This document shows positions 22,265 through 32,649 of a DNA stretch of 64,000 nt, piece by piece. A model generated the notes under the pieces. That model saw only the letters and a list, made by a program, of their open reading frames with translations. It ran no database searches and was not told the origin of the DNA. This DNA is from Erinaceus europaeus (lineage: Eukaryota; Chordata; Mammalia; Eulipotyphla; Erinaceidae): positions 112,302,447 to 112,366,446 of the forward strand of contig NC_080164.1 in the NCBI RefSeq assembly GCF_950295315.1, read 5' to 3'. Positions within the stretch are counted from its first letter, which is position 1, and each line of letters opens with the position of its first letter. Position numbers and translations under genes: made by a program.

Positions 22265-22532
22265 TAGTTGTTATTTATTTGCCTCTAGGGATACTGCTGA
22301 GACTGGTGCCTGCACTATGAATCCACTGCTCCTGGCAGCCATTTTTTTCCATTTTATTGGATTGGACAGAGAGAAATTGAGAAAGGCGGGGGAGATATAA
22401 AGGAAGAGAGACACTTGTAGATCTGCTTCACAGCTGGTGAAGTGTTCCCCTTGCAGGTGGGGAGCAAGGGCTCAAATTCAGGTCTTTGTGTCAGTCCTTG
22501 TAAATAGTACTATGTATGCTACCATCTGGCTT
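22265..22532 (-). mobile_element. SINE with 3' extension and B-like head
   Basis: Extension CCTCTAGGGATACTGCTGAGAC..CCACTGCTCCTGG, body GGATTGGACAGAGAGAAATTG, GGTGGGGAGCAAGGG and a shortened head ending in ACCATCTGGCTTCC. Confidence 0.85.
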
Positions 22533-22563
22533 CCAATAGTTGTTTTTTAAAAAGAAGGATTGT

Positions 22564-22858
22564 GGGAGTCGGGCTGTAGCACAGCGGGTTAAGCGCAGGT
22601 GGCGCTAAGCTCAAGGACTGGCGTCAGGATCCCGGTTCGAGCCCCCGGCTCCCCACCTGCAGGCAGGTCCCTTCACAGGCGGTGAAGCAGGTCTGCAGGT
22701 GTCTGTCTTTCTCTCCCCCTCTCTGTCTTCCCCTCCTCTCTCCATTTCTCTCTGTCCTATCCAACAACAACGACATCAATAATAACTACAACAATAAAAC
22801 AACAAGGGCAACAAAAGGGAATAAATAAATAAAATAAATTTAAAAAAACTGAAAAAAA
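22564..22858 (+). mobile_element. SINE-A, young copy
   Basis: Near-consensus copy with intact A-box region TAGCACAGCGGG and B box GGTTCGAGCCC. TSD AAAAAGAAGGATTGT at 22549-22563 and 22859-22873, 15 of 15 identical. Confidence 0.97.
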
Positions 22859-22873
22859 AAAAAGAAGGATTGT

Positions 22874-23005
22874 TACTTTTATGAGAGAGAAAGAGAGAGA
22901 GGAGAGATAATGACACCACAGTACCACTCAACTCTGGCATATGATCTTGATGGATTGAGTTTGGGGGAGTGTCTGGAGTCCCAAGCAGGCAAATCCTGTG
23001 CACTG
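22874..23005 (-). mobile_element. Degenerate SINE (probable)
   Basis: GAGAGAGAAAGAGAGAGAGGAG, ACACCACAGTACCACTCAAC and TGTCTGGAGTCCCAAGC echo old reverse SINEs in this window. Low similarity. Confidence 0.4.
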
Positions 23006-23713
23006 ACTGGAGAAAAAGAAGGATACTTGATGGCTGTTTAGTCTGTATGTGTTATAGCCCTGGCCTTCTTGTTTTGATTGTCTGACTCTGATATAATATA
23101 CCACTCACTTGTACTCCATTAATCCATCTACTGAGTGTCCACTCACAATGGGTTCACAATGTTCTCTCTGTCCCTCTGTCTTCACATTCATGACACCTTC
23201 TGCTGACTGTTAGTTATCTGGCTCTGAAGTACATTAAAAAACTAGGCTTTCTTTTCAAGTCTTACCTAGAATGCCATTCCCAAATGTGTTAGAAATAGAT
23301 CTTGAAGTATTGACTGCTTTTGTTCCTCATTCAGGTGAGAAACACACAATTCATTTGTGAGAAACTTTCTGGGCAAGAGGTACCCCACCCTCTGTTCCCA
23401 ATCAGACTGATAGGTAAGTACAAGTGAAGTACTTTAGTACTTTAGCACTTTAAAATTTGATTTTTTCCCCTATGTTAAAGTAGTTGGGTATGTTATCTTC
23501 TTTCACAACCATTCACATAAGAGAGGGAGAGAAAGGATTAAATTGAAATATTCCTCTATATAACTACCTTGTGGAGGGGGTGTGGGTTTGAGGGTAAGAG
23601 TGTCTTGCAAACACCAGTCCTGGGGAGATGAGGGCTGTACTAATGTGTAAACAACTATACTAGAAGCCATTCACTGTCCCCTCCAATAAAGTGGCAGGAC
23701 ATTTGTTTAAATC
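23006..23713. other. Single-copy sequence
   Basis: No repeat or gene recognised. Confidence 0.4.
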
Positions 23714-24410
23714 TGCTGGGGCTCACGTGGAGTGACTCCAGCCAGGAAGGTAAGTGACTGGTTCTCCCTCTCTGACTCTAAGGGTCCCAGAGATCAGAAA
23801 GGAGACACCAGGGAGTATTTTGATATGAACACTCAATTTATTCAGGGGTGGGCTTGGGTATATATAGAGAAAGTTAAACAAAAAACATTTTTCAAATACA
23901 TCAGAAATTACAGGTTTCTTAAAGGTCAGCTTGCCCCTATGGTAGGGGGCTGGTATGACAAGAATTGATGTAATACATAAATGTCAAGACAATTATTCTC
24001 CATGATGCAAACAGGTTAATTATCTAAAGGCATTTGAGAGAAGCATAGGGGGTTAAACCAGTAGAGTGAGATAGAGAGAAGATAAACAAGGCTTGATGTA
24101 AATTAAAGACACCAAAACACATAAGGAAATAATGTTTTGAGGCTTCACTGTCTAGTGTTGGGATGTAAGATGGAGTATGTTTCTCCTTTATGAATGAACC
24201 TTAAAGCAGGAAGTCATGTGGCCTGCCAGCAGGGAGAAACTAAGTGCAAGAGGTCTGCAGGTTTTCTGTGAGCCTGGGAGGCGAACAAGGCAAGCTTAGT
24301 CTGGGAGACTTTTTCCCTCCTGGCTCATCTCTATGACAAGAGAGGCTAACAAGCGGGTGTCTTTCCAAACCTCCATCCAAGCATGGGGTGAGGTTCCCTA
24401 AGTTCTACCA
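23714..24410 (-). mobile_element. Solitary retroviral LTR (probable), reverse strand
   Basis: In sense orientation it ends ...CTCCACGTGAGCCCCAGCA (plus-strand edge TG at 23714). It has a CTATATATAC box near 23863-23872 about 20 bases before an AATAAA (complement TTTATT at 23839-23844). No primer-binding site, gag or pol sequence lies beyond either edge, so it is a lone LTR. The far (5') edge is uncertain; no flanking duplication was found. An old mobile regulatory element, not a virus. Confidence 0.6.
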
Positions 24411-24839
24411 AGTTTTTTTTTATTTTAGGTGTGCAGGTTTGCATACAAAAATACCCTCAGACTTCCAAAACTTTCTTTTTTAGGCTACAAGCCTGGAATT
24501 CCCCTTGTCCATCTAGCTATCTCTAATTCTAACTTTATTTTAATTTCTTAAGGTTGTTCATTGAAGTCACATTATTTTATAAGGTTGTATAGTGTCCAAG
24601 CTCACTGCATTTTAAATTAAACTTTTTAATCCAAATATGAGTGTTTTTAAAAAATATTTATTTATTTCCTTTTTTGTTGCCCTTGTTTTATTGGTGTAGT
24701 TATTATTGTCATTGTCATTGTCATTGTTGGATAGGACAGAGAGAAATGGAGAGAGGAGGGGAAAACAGAGAGGGGGAGAGAAAGACAGACACCTGCAGAC
24801 CTGCTTCATTGCTTGTGAAACAACTCCCCTGCAGGTAGG

Positions 24840-25162
24840 TGCTATGCAGATGTCCCCTCAGGATAGTGCCAGTTCCTGAGAGAGTTAATATGATAGTCTC
24901 AAAGTACCCTTCCCAACCAATCCTGTCCCGGCTTGTCACTCCTGGTTTTTGCACTATAAATCCCTTCTTCTTCTGCCCCTCTCTCTTGCCCAGTTAGACG
25001 CAGAAAAGGGTGCTGCACGAGGCGCCCATTTTGGCTAGCTCCCCGTGGCCCAAAGTACTGTGCTCTAACCCAACTCTGAGTTGTCTGTGCGAATAAAGAA
25101 TTGTGTTTCCTCTCCACACCAGATATCCTCTCTTTCTCTCTCCTGCGCATTGCAGCATGACA
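24840..25162 (+). mobile_element. Solo LTR of an endogenous retrovirus, 323 bp
   Basis: Starts TGCTATGCAG and ends GCAGCATGACA, the canonical TG...CA. It is flanked by a perfect 6-bp duplication GGTAGG (24834-24839, 25163-25168), located inside a SINE-A that supplies the unoccupied-site sequence. It has a TATAAA box at 24955-24960 and an AATAAA at 25092-25097 followed by a GT-rich stretch, so U3, R and U5 can be outlined. No internal viral sequence remains, as expected after LTR-LTR recombination. The 6-bp duplication fits class II (beta-like) elements, while the wide TATA-to-AATAAA spacing is more gamma-like; class not settled. Confidence 0.92.
24955..25097 (+). promoter_or_regulatory. LTR TATA box and polyadenylation signal
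   Basis: TATAAA at 24955-24960 and AATAAA at 25092-25097 lie 137 bases apart within the LTR. They bracket the expected transcription start and R region. Confidence 0.75.
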
Positions 25163-25257
25163 GGTAGGGAGCCGAAGATTCAAACTGACATCCTTAGGCT
25201 GGTCCTTGCATTTGGTGCCATGTGCGCTTAACCCACTGCACTACAGCTCGACTCCCA

Positions 25258-25950
25258 CAAGGTGTTTTTTTTTTTCCTAGAACAATATGAAATTGTGATT
25301 CTCTTACAGTTGTAAAAATCTTTGAGTTGTTAGTTTATGAATATATAAGATAGTTGACAGAACTTAGTAAAAACTTAACAGAACATTAAATTGAGCCTCC
25401 TGGTGTTTCTGAAATTATTATCTTGCTTGTGAGTTATAGCTGAGGTTCTAAATTTGCATATCTAACATTTGTTCAATCTTTGGCTTTAACAGATTTCAGC
25501 AAAATGCTGAGGTCAAAGCTCTGTTGATGATGTTAAGGACAGAACAGAACAGTTAGGAGTCCAGAGTCTGCAGAGGATGTGTATCCAACAGGCTGGGGTT
25601 AAGTCTTCCCTCTGCCAGTGAATTGTTTTGATGATTGAATTCATGTCTGCATTTGGCTGGCTATGGGGTGCCCATAATTAACAGGATTTCAGGGTGTGTC
25701 CCTGTTCCTATTAGCATTTATATCAGGGAAGTTTAGCATTTATATCAGGGAAAGTATTAAAGCTATGACCTTCCCCACTGTCATGGTGTGCAGTTTACAG
25801 AGGATTGGAGCTCAACCAAAGGGAGAGGAGGGAAGTTTGCTCCTTGTTTCCTTGCCTCTCTATGTGACCTGCATCTGTACCCAGCCTTTTCTCCTGTCCT
25901 CCAGTAGCATCTTCAGTATGAGATCTTCTGTCTGCAGGTATGTATGCATT
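25258..25950. other. Single-copy sequence with a short tandem duplication
   Basis: A 21-22 bp unit with core TTAGCATTTATATCAGGGAA occurs twice in tandem at 25711-25754. The 96-codon frame starting in the duplication has no recognisable domain. Confidence 0.5.
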
Positions 25951-25954
25951 TATT

Positions 25955-26135
25955 TCCACCAGGGTCTTGGCTTGGTGCTTGCATGACTATTCCACCACTC
26001 CTTGTGGTAGCTTCTTCTCCTTTTTTCCCTTCCTCTTCCTCTTCTTCTTCCTCTCCTCCTCCTCATTATTTTATAGAAACAGAAAAATTGAGAGGAAGAG
26101 GGATGCTAAGAAGGACACAAACAGAAATAACACTC
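25955..26135 (-). mobile_element. Degenerate SINE with 3' extension
   Basis: CCACCAGGGTCTTGGCTTGG..CCACCACTCCTTGTGG resembles the reverse A+ extension. A CTTCTTCCTC run and AGAAACAGAAAAATTGAGAGG follow. The tRNA-like head is not clear. Confidence 0.55.
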
Positions 26136-26434
26136 AACCTGAATTACAAGTCCAGCGGTCCTAGATCTCTAACTCACCCACGGGAGAACATGAAACTTAG
26201 GTTCTGTAGCCATCATAGCCTATTCCTCATATTGAGTAACAGCAAAAACATGCATATGCTACATTTCTTTTTAAACAACAGGAAAAAATAAAATTTTTTT
26301 TCCTAATTAATTATTCTAAAAAAATAAATGAATATTGCTGGCAAATGAGTCACATATGTTACATTCTTACACAATTCTTTAGGAATATTATGGTTAATAT
26401 ATTAGTATTCAATACATTGTGTGTGAAATATATC

Positions 26435-26640
26435 TTCTGGAGGCTGGGCTTCAGTAGCTCACATGGTAGAGTACACATATTGCTGTGTGTGAGGTCCTGG
26501 GATAAAACCTCTGGTCCTCACTTACAGGTGAAATCTTCACAAGCAATTGAGCAGGTGTCTCTCTTACCCTGTCTTCTGCCTCTATTTAACTTTGTTATTT
26601 CTCTTTCATTAAAAGAATAAGTTAATGAAATATTTTAAAA
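26435..26640 (+). mobile_element. SINE with D-like head and A/B-like body
   Basis: GGGCTTCAGTAGCTCACATGG resembles SINE-D. The body, GTGAAATCTTCACAAGCAAT and GAGCAGGTGTCTCTCTT, follows the A/B families. Likely a member linking the families, or an old variant. Confidence 0.6.
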
Positions 26641-26903
26641 AGGAAAATTTAGTAAGAGAGTTTATGCAAATCTCTCTGTGAATTTAATGATTTAGAAGAG
26701 TACCTCAAAATACACCAGCCATGACTTTTAAAGTGCCTGCTACGTGCCACCATTAGCTGCTTTGTCACTATTTATCTATCTTATCAACAGAAAATGGCAC
26801 AGCAGTCATTCACTGCCTCTAACCTCTAGCAGTGCTACACTAAACAATGTTGAAGCATTCAGGCACACATGAAATTACAAGTTATAATGCTCCTTTGTGG
26901 TAA

Positions 26904-26934
<31 letters not shown>

Positions 26935-27507
26935 TCGAAGGTATGTGGGGATTAGTCATTAAATAGCTTTTGTATGTGCTTTGGTTTTAATTGACTTTAT
27001 CTTTTAAGAACATGAAAGAATTTTTTTCAGGGGAATTCTTTGAAAAATAGAAAACCCACAGCCTTATACAAATGGGGGAGGAGGTGGAGCTAGATGACTG
27101 ATCAGTAGTCTCACAGCCCCCTCAGCAAAGGCGACTCTACTCCATGTATAGGACCTACCTCCTGCTTCATATACTAATAACCCTACTGTCACTTCTTTGA
27201 TGTCTAGTTCAACCTCAGAATCAGGATTATTGTGTCATCACATTTCATAGTCTGCAAGAAAGGTGATATTATCCACTTTTATTTTGGAGGAGTAAGATGG
27301 CAAAAATGTTGACAAAGTTGCCCATTACTATGGATCAATGGGGAAAAAACCCAAAACACCATTATTTTCATTCAAGTGAGGTGGTCATATTATTAGCTTA
27401 CTACTTTGTGACAACTGTAAATAAAAAATCTTTCCTTTTGGAAACTAGCTTCTGTGTGGGTCTGCAGTGAGGAATGGCATGCTCTGTAGACTTCTTTCTT
27501 TTCCTTT
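26641..27507. other. Single-copy sequence with a 28-base A-run
   Basis: A pure A-run at 26901-26928 has no SINE body attached. Nothing else recognised. Confidence 0.5.
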
Positions 27508-27748
27508 TCTTTAATTTTTATTATCTTTATTTATTCAATAAAGACAGTCAGAAATTGAGAGGAAGGGGTGGATAGAGAGGGAGAAAGGCAGAGAGAAACC
27601 TGTAGCCCTGTTTCACCACTTGTGAAGCTTCCCCCCCGCAGGTGGGGACCAGGGGCTTGAACTTGCATCCTCCTTGCACTCAAGGGGCTTGAACTTGCAT
27701 CCTCCTTGCACACATGTGTGTTTAACTAAGTGCGCCCCCACCCAGCCT
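27508..27748 (-). mobile_element. SINE-B with internal 29-bp duplication
   Basis: Reverse copy. The B-box region GGGGCTTGAACTTGCATCC is present twice (27651-27679 and 27683-27711, identical). The head ends in CACCCAGCC. Confidence 0.92.
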
Positions 27749-28097
27749 ATTCTTTTTTTAAAATTTGTAATCTTTTCTTGCTCTTACCCCTTAACTATAC
27801 CCCTCCTCCATTGCAGAGCATTTGGCTCAGAGTGGCTATGCTCCCTTCCTGCCAGATTTTCTGTTGCTATATGTTTATGTATCCATCTTCCCTTTCTATC
27901 CTCTTATTTGTAATACATTCATATTTTTGACTCAAAATTATAAATCTGAAGAAAGCTAGGCTTTATAATCTACATGCTGCTAAACTTTGTTTCTTCACTG
28001 CCTTTTCTAAAAATGAATGCTACTTTTGCTTATTTCTGTTATTCAAATTATCCCCCAATTCATTCAATTTCCCAGTGATTAAAAAATATTTTTAAGG
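27749..28097. other. Single-copy sequence
   Basis: No recognised element; short overlapping frames only. Confidence 0.4.
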
Positions 28098-29035
28098 TGT
28101 TTCTCTTTTCTCTCCTCTCCTCTCCCAGGTCAACTAGGAATACCAAAGGAGATCATCTGGAATGCAACAAGACAGGACAAGAACGACTTCAAGAACCTAC
28201 CAAATCACTGGTGAGTACAAATACGTGTGGCTCATGGACAGAGAGGAGCCTAGGGAGAGATTAAGTGGCTGGTAACAGTCCAGCAGTTTACCAATTGAGG
28301 CACCACCTCCAGTCTGTTTCACCAACAAAAATACTGCTGAAGGGAGGAGAGGACTGCCCTAAGACTCATCAAATGCAACTATGAGTCTCCATTGCTAGTG
28401 CCCCCAGAGGCTGAAGCAGCAGTGGGGAGACACCAGGAGACAGAAAACTAACCATGAAACTCAGGAGAAGGGCTATACCTCAGTGGTTTAGCAGTGGGAC
28501 TATGTGGTGGGAGCCTTTCCATGTTGTTCTCCTGATGAGAACATACTGAATAGTTGCCTCAGAACCTACGGACTATAAATGGGACTTGTTTAGAAATTCA
28601 CGGGGAATAGCAGTTCTGCCTGGCTAGGCAGAGAAGCTGAATTGAGGCTGGAGCTTTGGATCCTTGGGGTGTGAGAGTCTCTTTGCATAACCACTATATT
28701 ATCTCTCTACCACCCTGCTTTGTCTCTTGTTCAGGAGTGATGGATTAAGATAAGAAGCCTACTTATAGTTTAAAAACCCTCAGGCTCCCATAGCCTACAG
28801 GGAAGAAAAAGAACAAACTAGGCTTTTTTTCCATATTTATTTATTTTCCTTTTTGTTGCCCTTTTTTATTATTGTTGTAGTTATTATTGTTGTAACTGAT
28901 GTCATCATTGTTGGGTAGGACAGATAGAAATGTAGAGAGGAGGGGAAGACAGAGGGGGAGAGAAAGACAGACACCTGCAGACCTGCTTCACTGCCTGTGT
29001 ACCTTACTTAGACACAAGTCAATTCAGGCAAGAGT
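28098..29035 (+). mobile_element. L1 5'UTR, older type, with nested SINE-A
   Basis: It matches the reverse copy at 1290-1935 over blocks such as GTCAACTAGGAATACCAAAGG, GGACAGAGAGGAGCCTAGGG and AGCCTACTTATAG..AAAACCC. It stops at CAGGCAAGAGTG, where a differently starting L1 begins at 29036. A SINE-A sits at 28824-28999. Confidence 0.85.
28824..28999 (-). mobile_element. SINE-A, 5'-truncated
   Basis: Reverse copy retaining tail, linker and body to CACTGCCTGTG. The tRNA-like head is missing, and L1 sequence (TACCTTACTTAGACAC) resumes directly. Confidence 0.9.
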
Positions 29036-29047
29036 GGGAGGCAGAGC

Positions 29048-29055
29048 CAAGATGG
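29048..29055 (+). promoter_or_regulatory. YY1-like motif at L1 5' terminus
   Basis: CAAGATGG followed by TGAC, 12 bases from the apparent first base of the element. In human L1 a YY1 site at this position directs correct initiation. Function here is inferred from position and sequence only. Confidence 0.5.
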
Positions 29056-29943
29056 TGACTTTGGAGCACCAGCTACCATGAGATCCAAAAAGCAGCAGCT
29101 TGAGACCTGGGCTTCTCTGGATAGGGTAGGATACTGGGATGTCTGTAGGAGGATAAACACAGGTTGGTCAGAATGACACAAAAATAGGGGTCCTAAGTGT
29201 GATACCAAGGATGTGTCCTATAGCTCACTCTTGGATTAGAAAACAGAGGCCGGGAGAAAAAAGAAAGGAAATATTTTGATTATTTCTGATGCTCCCCCCT
29301 CCCCCCTCCCCAGAACCAGCCCCCAGGGACTGGACAGCCACTCCTAGAAGGGTTTCCACTGAGCTATTTTCTTTACCAAGATTCCTGGATCACCAGAAGT
29401 GTAACTCCAAGACTTTTCCTTTTTGTTTACCTTCTCTTTTTGAGTGACAAAATACCTGGCCAATCAGAACCTCATCCTTGCCTGGGAAAGACTACCTGGA
29501 GGGCTTTTTTTGGATACTTTTTACAACTGACTGTCTTTTCTCAGGCTTCCTGAAGCCAATCTGGAGTCGTCCAAGCTGCACACTGACTGTTAGGGGGTTT
29601 TATTGCTCTATTTTATTTTATTATTACTATTATTATATACATGTGTCCCTCTTTACCCCCTCCTTCTTCAGGCTGACCAAAATTAACTGTTGTTGTTTGT
29701 TCCACTGCTAGGTGAATGGGTGCCCTATCCATTGTGAGAGGAACTTGTTTCTCTCTATCTCTTCCCTCCACTCTCTTTTATCCTTACACCTAGCTAATTA
29801 AAATAATAATAATAATAACTCTTTACTTACTTTCTTTCTTTTATTTTCTTTTATTCTTTTCTTCCTTCCTCCTTCTATTGTTTTCTGAATTCACTGATAC
29901 TCACTTGTGAATTATTATGGGGAAGAAATCTGAATCAGAGAGG

Positions 29944-29947
<4 letters not shown>

Positions 29948-29987
<40 letters not shown>
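29948..29987 (+). repeat. (TG)n microsatellite inside ORF1
   Basis: About 20 TG units directly before the coiled-coil segment of ORF1. Confidence 0.95.
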
Positions 29988-29989
<2 letters not shown>

Positions 29990-30248
29990 CTGAAAGCTGA
30001 AATAGCTGAGCTAATAACACAACTAGCTGAAAAAGCTAAAACAGTATCAGAACAGGGTAAAAAAAAATAGATGAACTCCAGAAAACAGTAAAGGGGAGAG
30101 CGAATAGAATCAATGAGGCTGAAGACAGAATTGGCAAGATCAAGGACAAATTAGAGACAACTAAAAATAAGTTAGAGATCTCAAAAGGAGATTAAAAGAT
30201 ACTGAAAACAAGAACAGGGACCTATGGGATGATTTCAAAAGAAATAAT

Positions 30249-30543
30249 TGGGAGTCGGGCTGTAGCGCAGCGGGTTAAGCGCAGGTGGCGCAAAGCACAA
30301 GGACTGGCATAAGGTCCCAGTTCGAACCCCGGCTCCCCACCTGCAGGGGAGTCGCTTCACAGGCGGTGAAGCAGGTCTGCAGGTGTCTATCTTTCTCTCC
30401 TCCTCTCTGTCTTCCCCTCCTCTCTCCATTTCTCTCTGTCCTATCCAACAGTGATGACAACAATAATAATAATTTAAAAAAAAACTAGGGCAACAAAAGG
30501 AAATAAATAAATAAAATTAAATTTAAAAAAAAAATTAAAAAAA
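30249..30543 (+). mobile_element. SINE-A, young copy nested in L1 ORF1
   Basis: Near-consensus copy with TAGCGCAGCGGG A box and GGTTCGAACCC-type B box. TSD AAAAGAAATAAT at 30237-30248 and 30544-30555. Confidence 0.96.
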
Positions 30544-30764
30544 AAAAGAAATAATATACGCATTATTGGATTACCAGAGGAAGAAAGAGAGGGAGAGGAA
30601 GAAATCATTCTTCAGGACATAATAGCTGAGAATTCCTCTAGTCTAGAAAACATAAAAGACAGAAACGTTCAAGAAGCCCAGAGGGTTCCAACAGAATTAA
30701 CCCAGACATAAAGAGACCAAGACATATCATTTCAGAATGGAAAGGAATAAGTATAAAGAAAGGA

Positions 30765-30994
30765 TCCTGGTGCTCCCAGGTGGTGGCTGGGATTCTTAAT
30801 GGAGACAGAGAGAAGTAGAAAGGGAAAAGAGGAAGGGAAGAAGGGAGATAGACAGACACATAGACACAGAGACATCTGTAGCATAGCTCTCCCGCTCCTC
30901 CACTCCTGAGTTTCCCTTCTTGCAGATGGGAACTGTGGGCTTGAACATGGGTCTTAAACATGGTAATATGTGTGTACAGCACTATCCAGTCCCA
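30765..30994 (-). mobile_element. SINE-B variant
   Basis: Reverse copy: GGAGACAGAGAGAAGTAG, GGCTTGAACATGGGTC, TGTGTACAGCACTATCCAGTCCC. The left part (GGTGCTCCCAGGTGG) is unusual and may be a separate scrap. Confidence 0.7.
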
Positions 30995-31431
30995 GACAGG
31001 GAAAATCTTAAAAATCTAAGTTCATGGCCTTTCTACCTTCCCTCTCTTCCCCCACTGAGCTATCACTGAGTCCCGAGAGGTGCATGTGTTTAAAGCCTCC
31101 CAGGAATCCTCTGGGAGTTGTTCTGTTATGGAGGGGAATGCTCATGTAACTTAAAGCTCATGGGTCTTCAGCCCTCAGGGATGGCCTCCTGCCAGTCAGG
31201 TCCTCAAGGATGTTTAAAGAAACGTCCCTGTTTCATTTCATAGTGGGCACTGGAAATTAAGGTAGCTGGAGATCTTTGCTTCAGATCACATTAGCCAATC
31301 AGAGTGGAATGCAGTTTTTGAGCAGTCTGCCAGCAAATGACACCAGCAGTGACCAGAGAACATGTTTGTGTCACATTGGGGGAGGGGGTTATTTTGGTTT
31401 ATGATAGTTGCAAATCAGTAAAAATAATGGC
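30995..31431. other. Single-copy sequence
   Basis: Moderately GC-rich and without recognised repeats or a convincing frame. Confidence 0.4.
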
Positions 31432-31900
31432 AGCCAGGCAGTGGCGCAACCAGTAAAGCACAGAAGTGTTTCCCATGCACAAGGACCGGACAAAGTTTGA
31501 GACCCCAATTCCCACTTGCAGGGGGTATTTTCTGTTAATTTTTTAAAAAAATTATCTTTATTTGTTTATTGGATAGAGATCACCATAAATTGAGGTAAAG
31601 GGGAGGTTAGAGAGACAGAGAGAGACCTGTAGCCCTGCTTCACCACTTGTGAAGCTTTCTCCCAGAAGGTGTGGACTAGAGGCTTGAACCCGGGTCCTTG
31701 CACATTGTAACATGTGCAGTCAACTAGGTGTACCACCACCTGGCTCCACAAGGATAATCTTCATATATGGTTAAGCCTTGCTGCCCCTCTCTCTCTGTCT
31801 CTCTCTACCTTTCCCTTCCTCCCTCCCTCCCTCTCCCTCTCCATCTCCTCCATTTCTCTCTTGCCTTATTTTGCTATCTCTAACATAATAAAGATTCAAA
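31432..31900 (+). mobile_element. SINE-B split by a reverse SINE-B
   Basis: Parts 31432-31525 (head GGCAGCCAGGCAGTGGCGC, to TTGCAGGGGG) and 31748-31900 (GGTTAAGCCTTGCTGCC, CT-rich body, ACATAATAAAG tail) form one forward element. Confidence 0.75.
31530..31747 (-). mobile_element. SINE-B, nested
   Basis: Complete reverse copy: AAAAAAATTATCTTTATTTG, CAGCCCTGCTTCACCACTTG, CTTGAACCCGGGTCC, CACCACCTGGCTCC. It lies inside the forward SINE-B. Confidence 0.9.
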
Positions 31901-31999
31901 ATTATTTTTTAAAAATCAATAATATGAAAATATGTTTCCCACTGGGTCTGAATATGTAAGAAAGAGGATGATTCACTTTTAAAACTACCTGTGTTCCCA

Positions 32000-32165
32000 T
32001 CCATGCTAAGTCATTGTAAACTGTGTGACTAGTAAGTGAATTCACCTCTCTCTGCCTCAATTTCCTTATTGGTAAGTATGTGTATTATAATACAACATAC
32101 AGTTTGGGATTACTTAAGGGAAAAGAGATATATGTGAGACACCCAGAACAATGTTTGATAAGGAA
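32000..32165 (+). mobile_element. MIR (ancient mammalian SINE)
   Basis: Core CTGTGTGACTAGTAAGTGAATTC, then CTCTGCCTCAATTTCC and TATTGGTAAGT, followed by an ACCCAGAACAATG 3' segment. This is the diagnostic MIR core order, heavily diverged. Confidence 0.75.
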
Positions 32166-32454
32166 AGATTTAATAGTGAGGGATTAATATTCCAGAAGCT
32201 CAAAGTCCACTAATATGATACCTTGCAGGTGCTTCTCTAAGGTACAATGCTCGTTACATACAGAGGGGGCTAGATGGACTGAGCCTCTGATTTAGTGGTA
32301 GCAGCATATTTGGTGGCTGAACAGACATAAGCATCCTCTTGTTTTCAACCAGCTACCAACCAGCAACATTGTCTTTTTATCACACTACCATTCATAGCCC
32401 TCTCTGTCAACCTCATGATGGATCCGCTGGCCTCTATTTGCTTGTTATTATTTT
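32166..32454. other. Single-copy sequence
   Basis: No recognised element. Confidence 0.35.
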
Positions 32455-32640
32455 AAAACTTATTTTATTTCTTTGTTTTAATGAGAGAAATAGAGATCCA
32501 AATGGAAAGATACAGAGAGAAAATAAATCAGAGTCCTGCTCAGTTCTGGCTGATGGAAATGCAGGGGACTGAATCTGGCACTTTGGAGTCTCAGGCATGA
32601 GAGTCTCTTTGCAGGGCCTTCATACTATCTCCCCCACCCC
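32455..32640 (-). mobile_element. SINE-C
   Basis: Reverse copy with GAGAGAAATAGAG, CTGCTCAGTTCTGGC, CAGGCATGAGAGTCTCTTTG and TACTATCTCCCCC. Confidence 0.85.
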
Positions 32641-32649
32641 AAACTTATT

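Larger units (their letters stand above)
24640..25257 (-). mobile_element. SINE-A split by an LTR
   Basis: Two parts, 24640-24839 and 25163-25257. Joined at GGTAGG they give one continuous reverse SINE-A (CCCTGCAGGTAGGGAGCCG). It has a (TCATTG)-type linker and is inserted at a GTGTTTTT-like site. Confidence 0.93.
29036..30764 (+). mobile_element. L1 5' end: 5'UTR and partial ORF1
   Basis: Begins GGGAGGCAGAGCCAAGATGG, the arrangement found at the 5' terminus of many mammalian L1s. About 880 bases of 5'UTR lead to the ORF1 start at 29917. The element is interrupted by the SINE-A at 30249-30543 and ends within ORF1 at 30764, where a reverse SINE-B abuts. ORF2 is absent. Confidence 0.8.
29917..30764 (+). 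pseudogene. L1 ORF1 pseudogene, truncated
   Basis: The start ATG-GGG-AAG-AAA (Met-Gly-Lys-Lys-Ser-Glu-Ser) resembles the N-terminus of other mammalian L1 ORF1 proteins. Ten codons in, a (TG)n run at 29948-29987 replaces or disrupts the next part. After it the coiled-coil region (AGCTGAAAGCTGAAATAGC...) matches the reverse ORF1 at 588-1285 closely. The frame then contains TAG and TAA codons and the SINE-A insertion. It resumes at 30556 and stops at 30764 before the RNA-binding C-terminal domain. It cannot make a working protein. The N-terminus differs from that of the reverse copy (Met-Ala-Lys-Thr-Thr), so two ORF1 5' ends coexist. Confidence 0.75.

Noticed and set aside
23714..25162. LTR pair of one provirus
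   Set aside because: The two LTRs are in opposite orientation, differ in sequence, and the second has its own duplication in a SINE.
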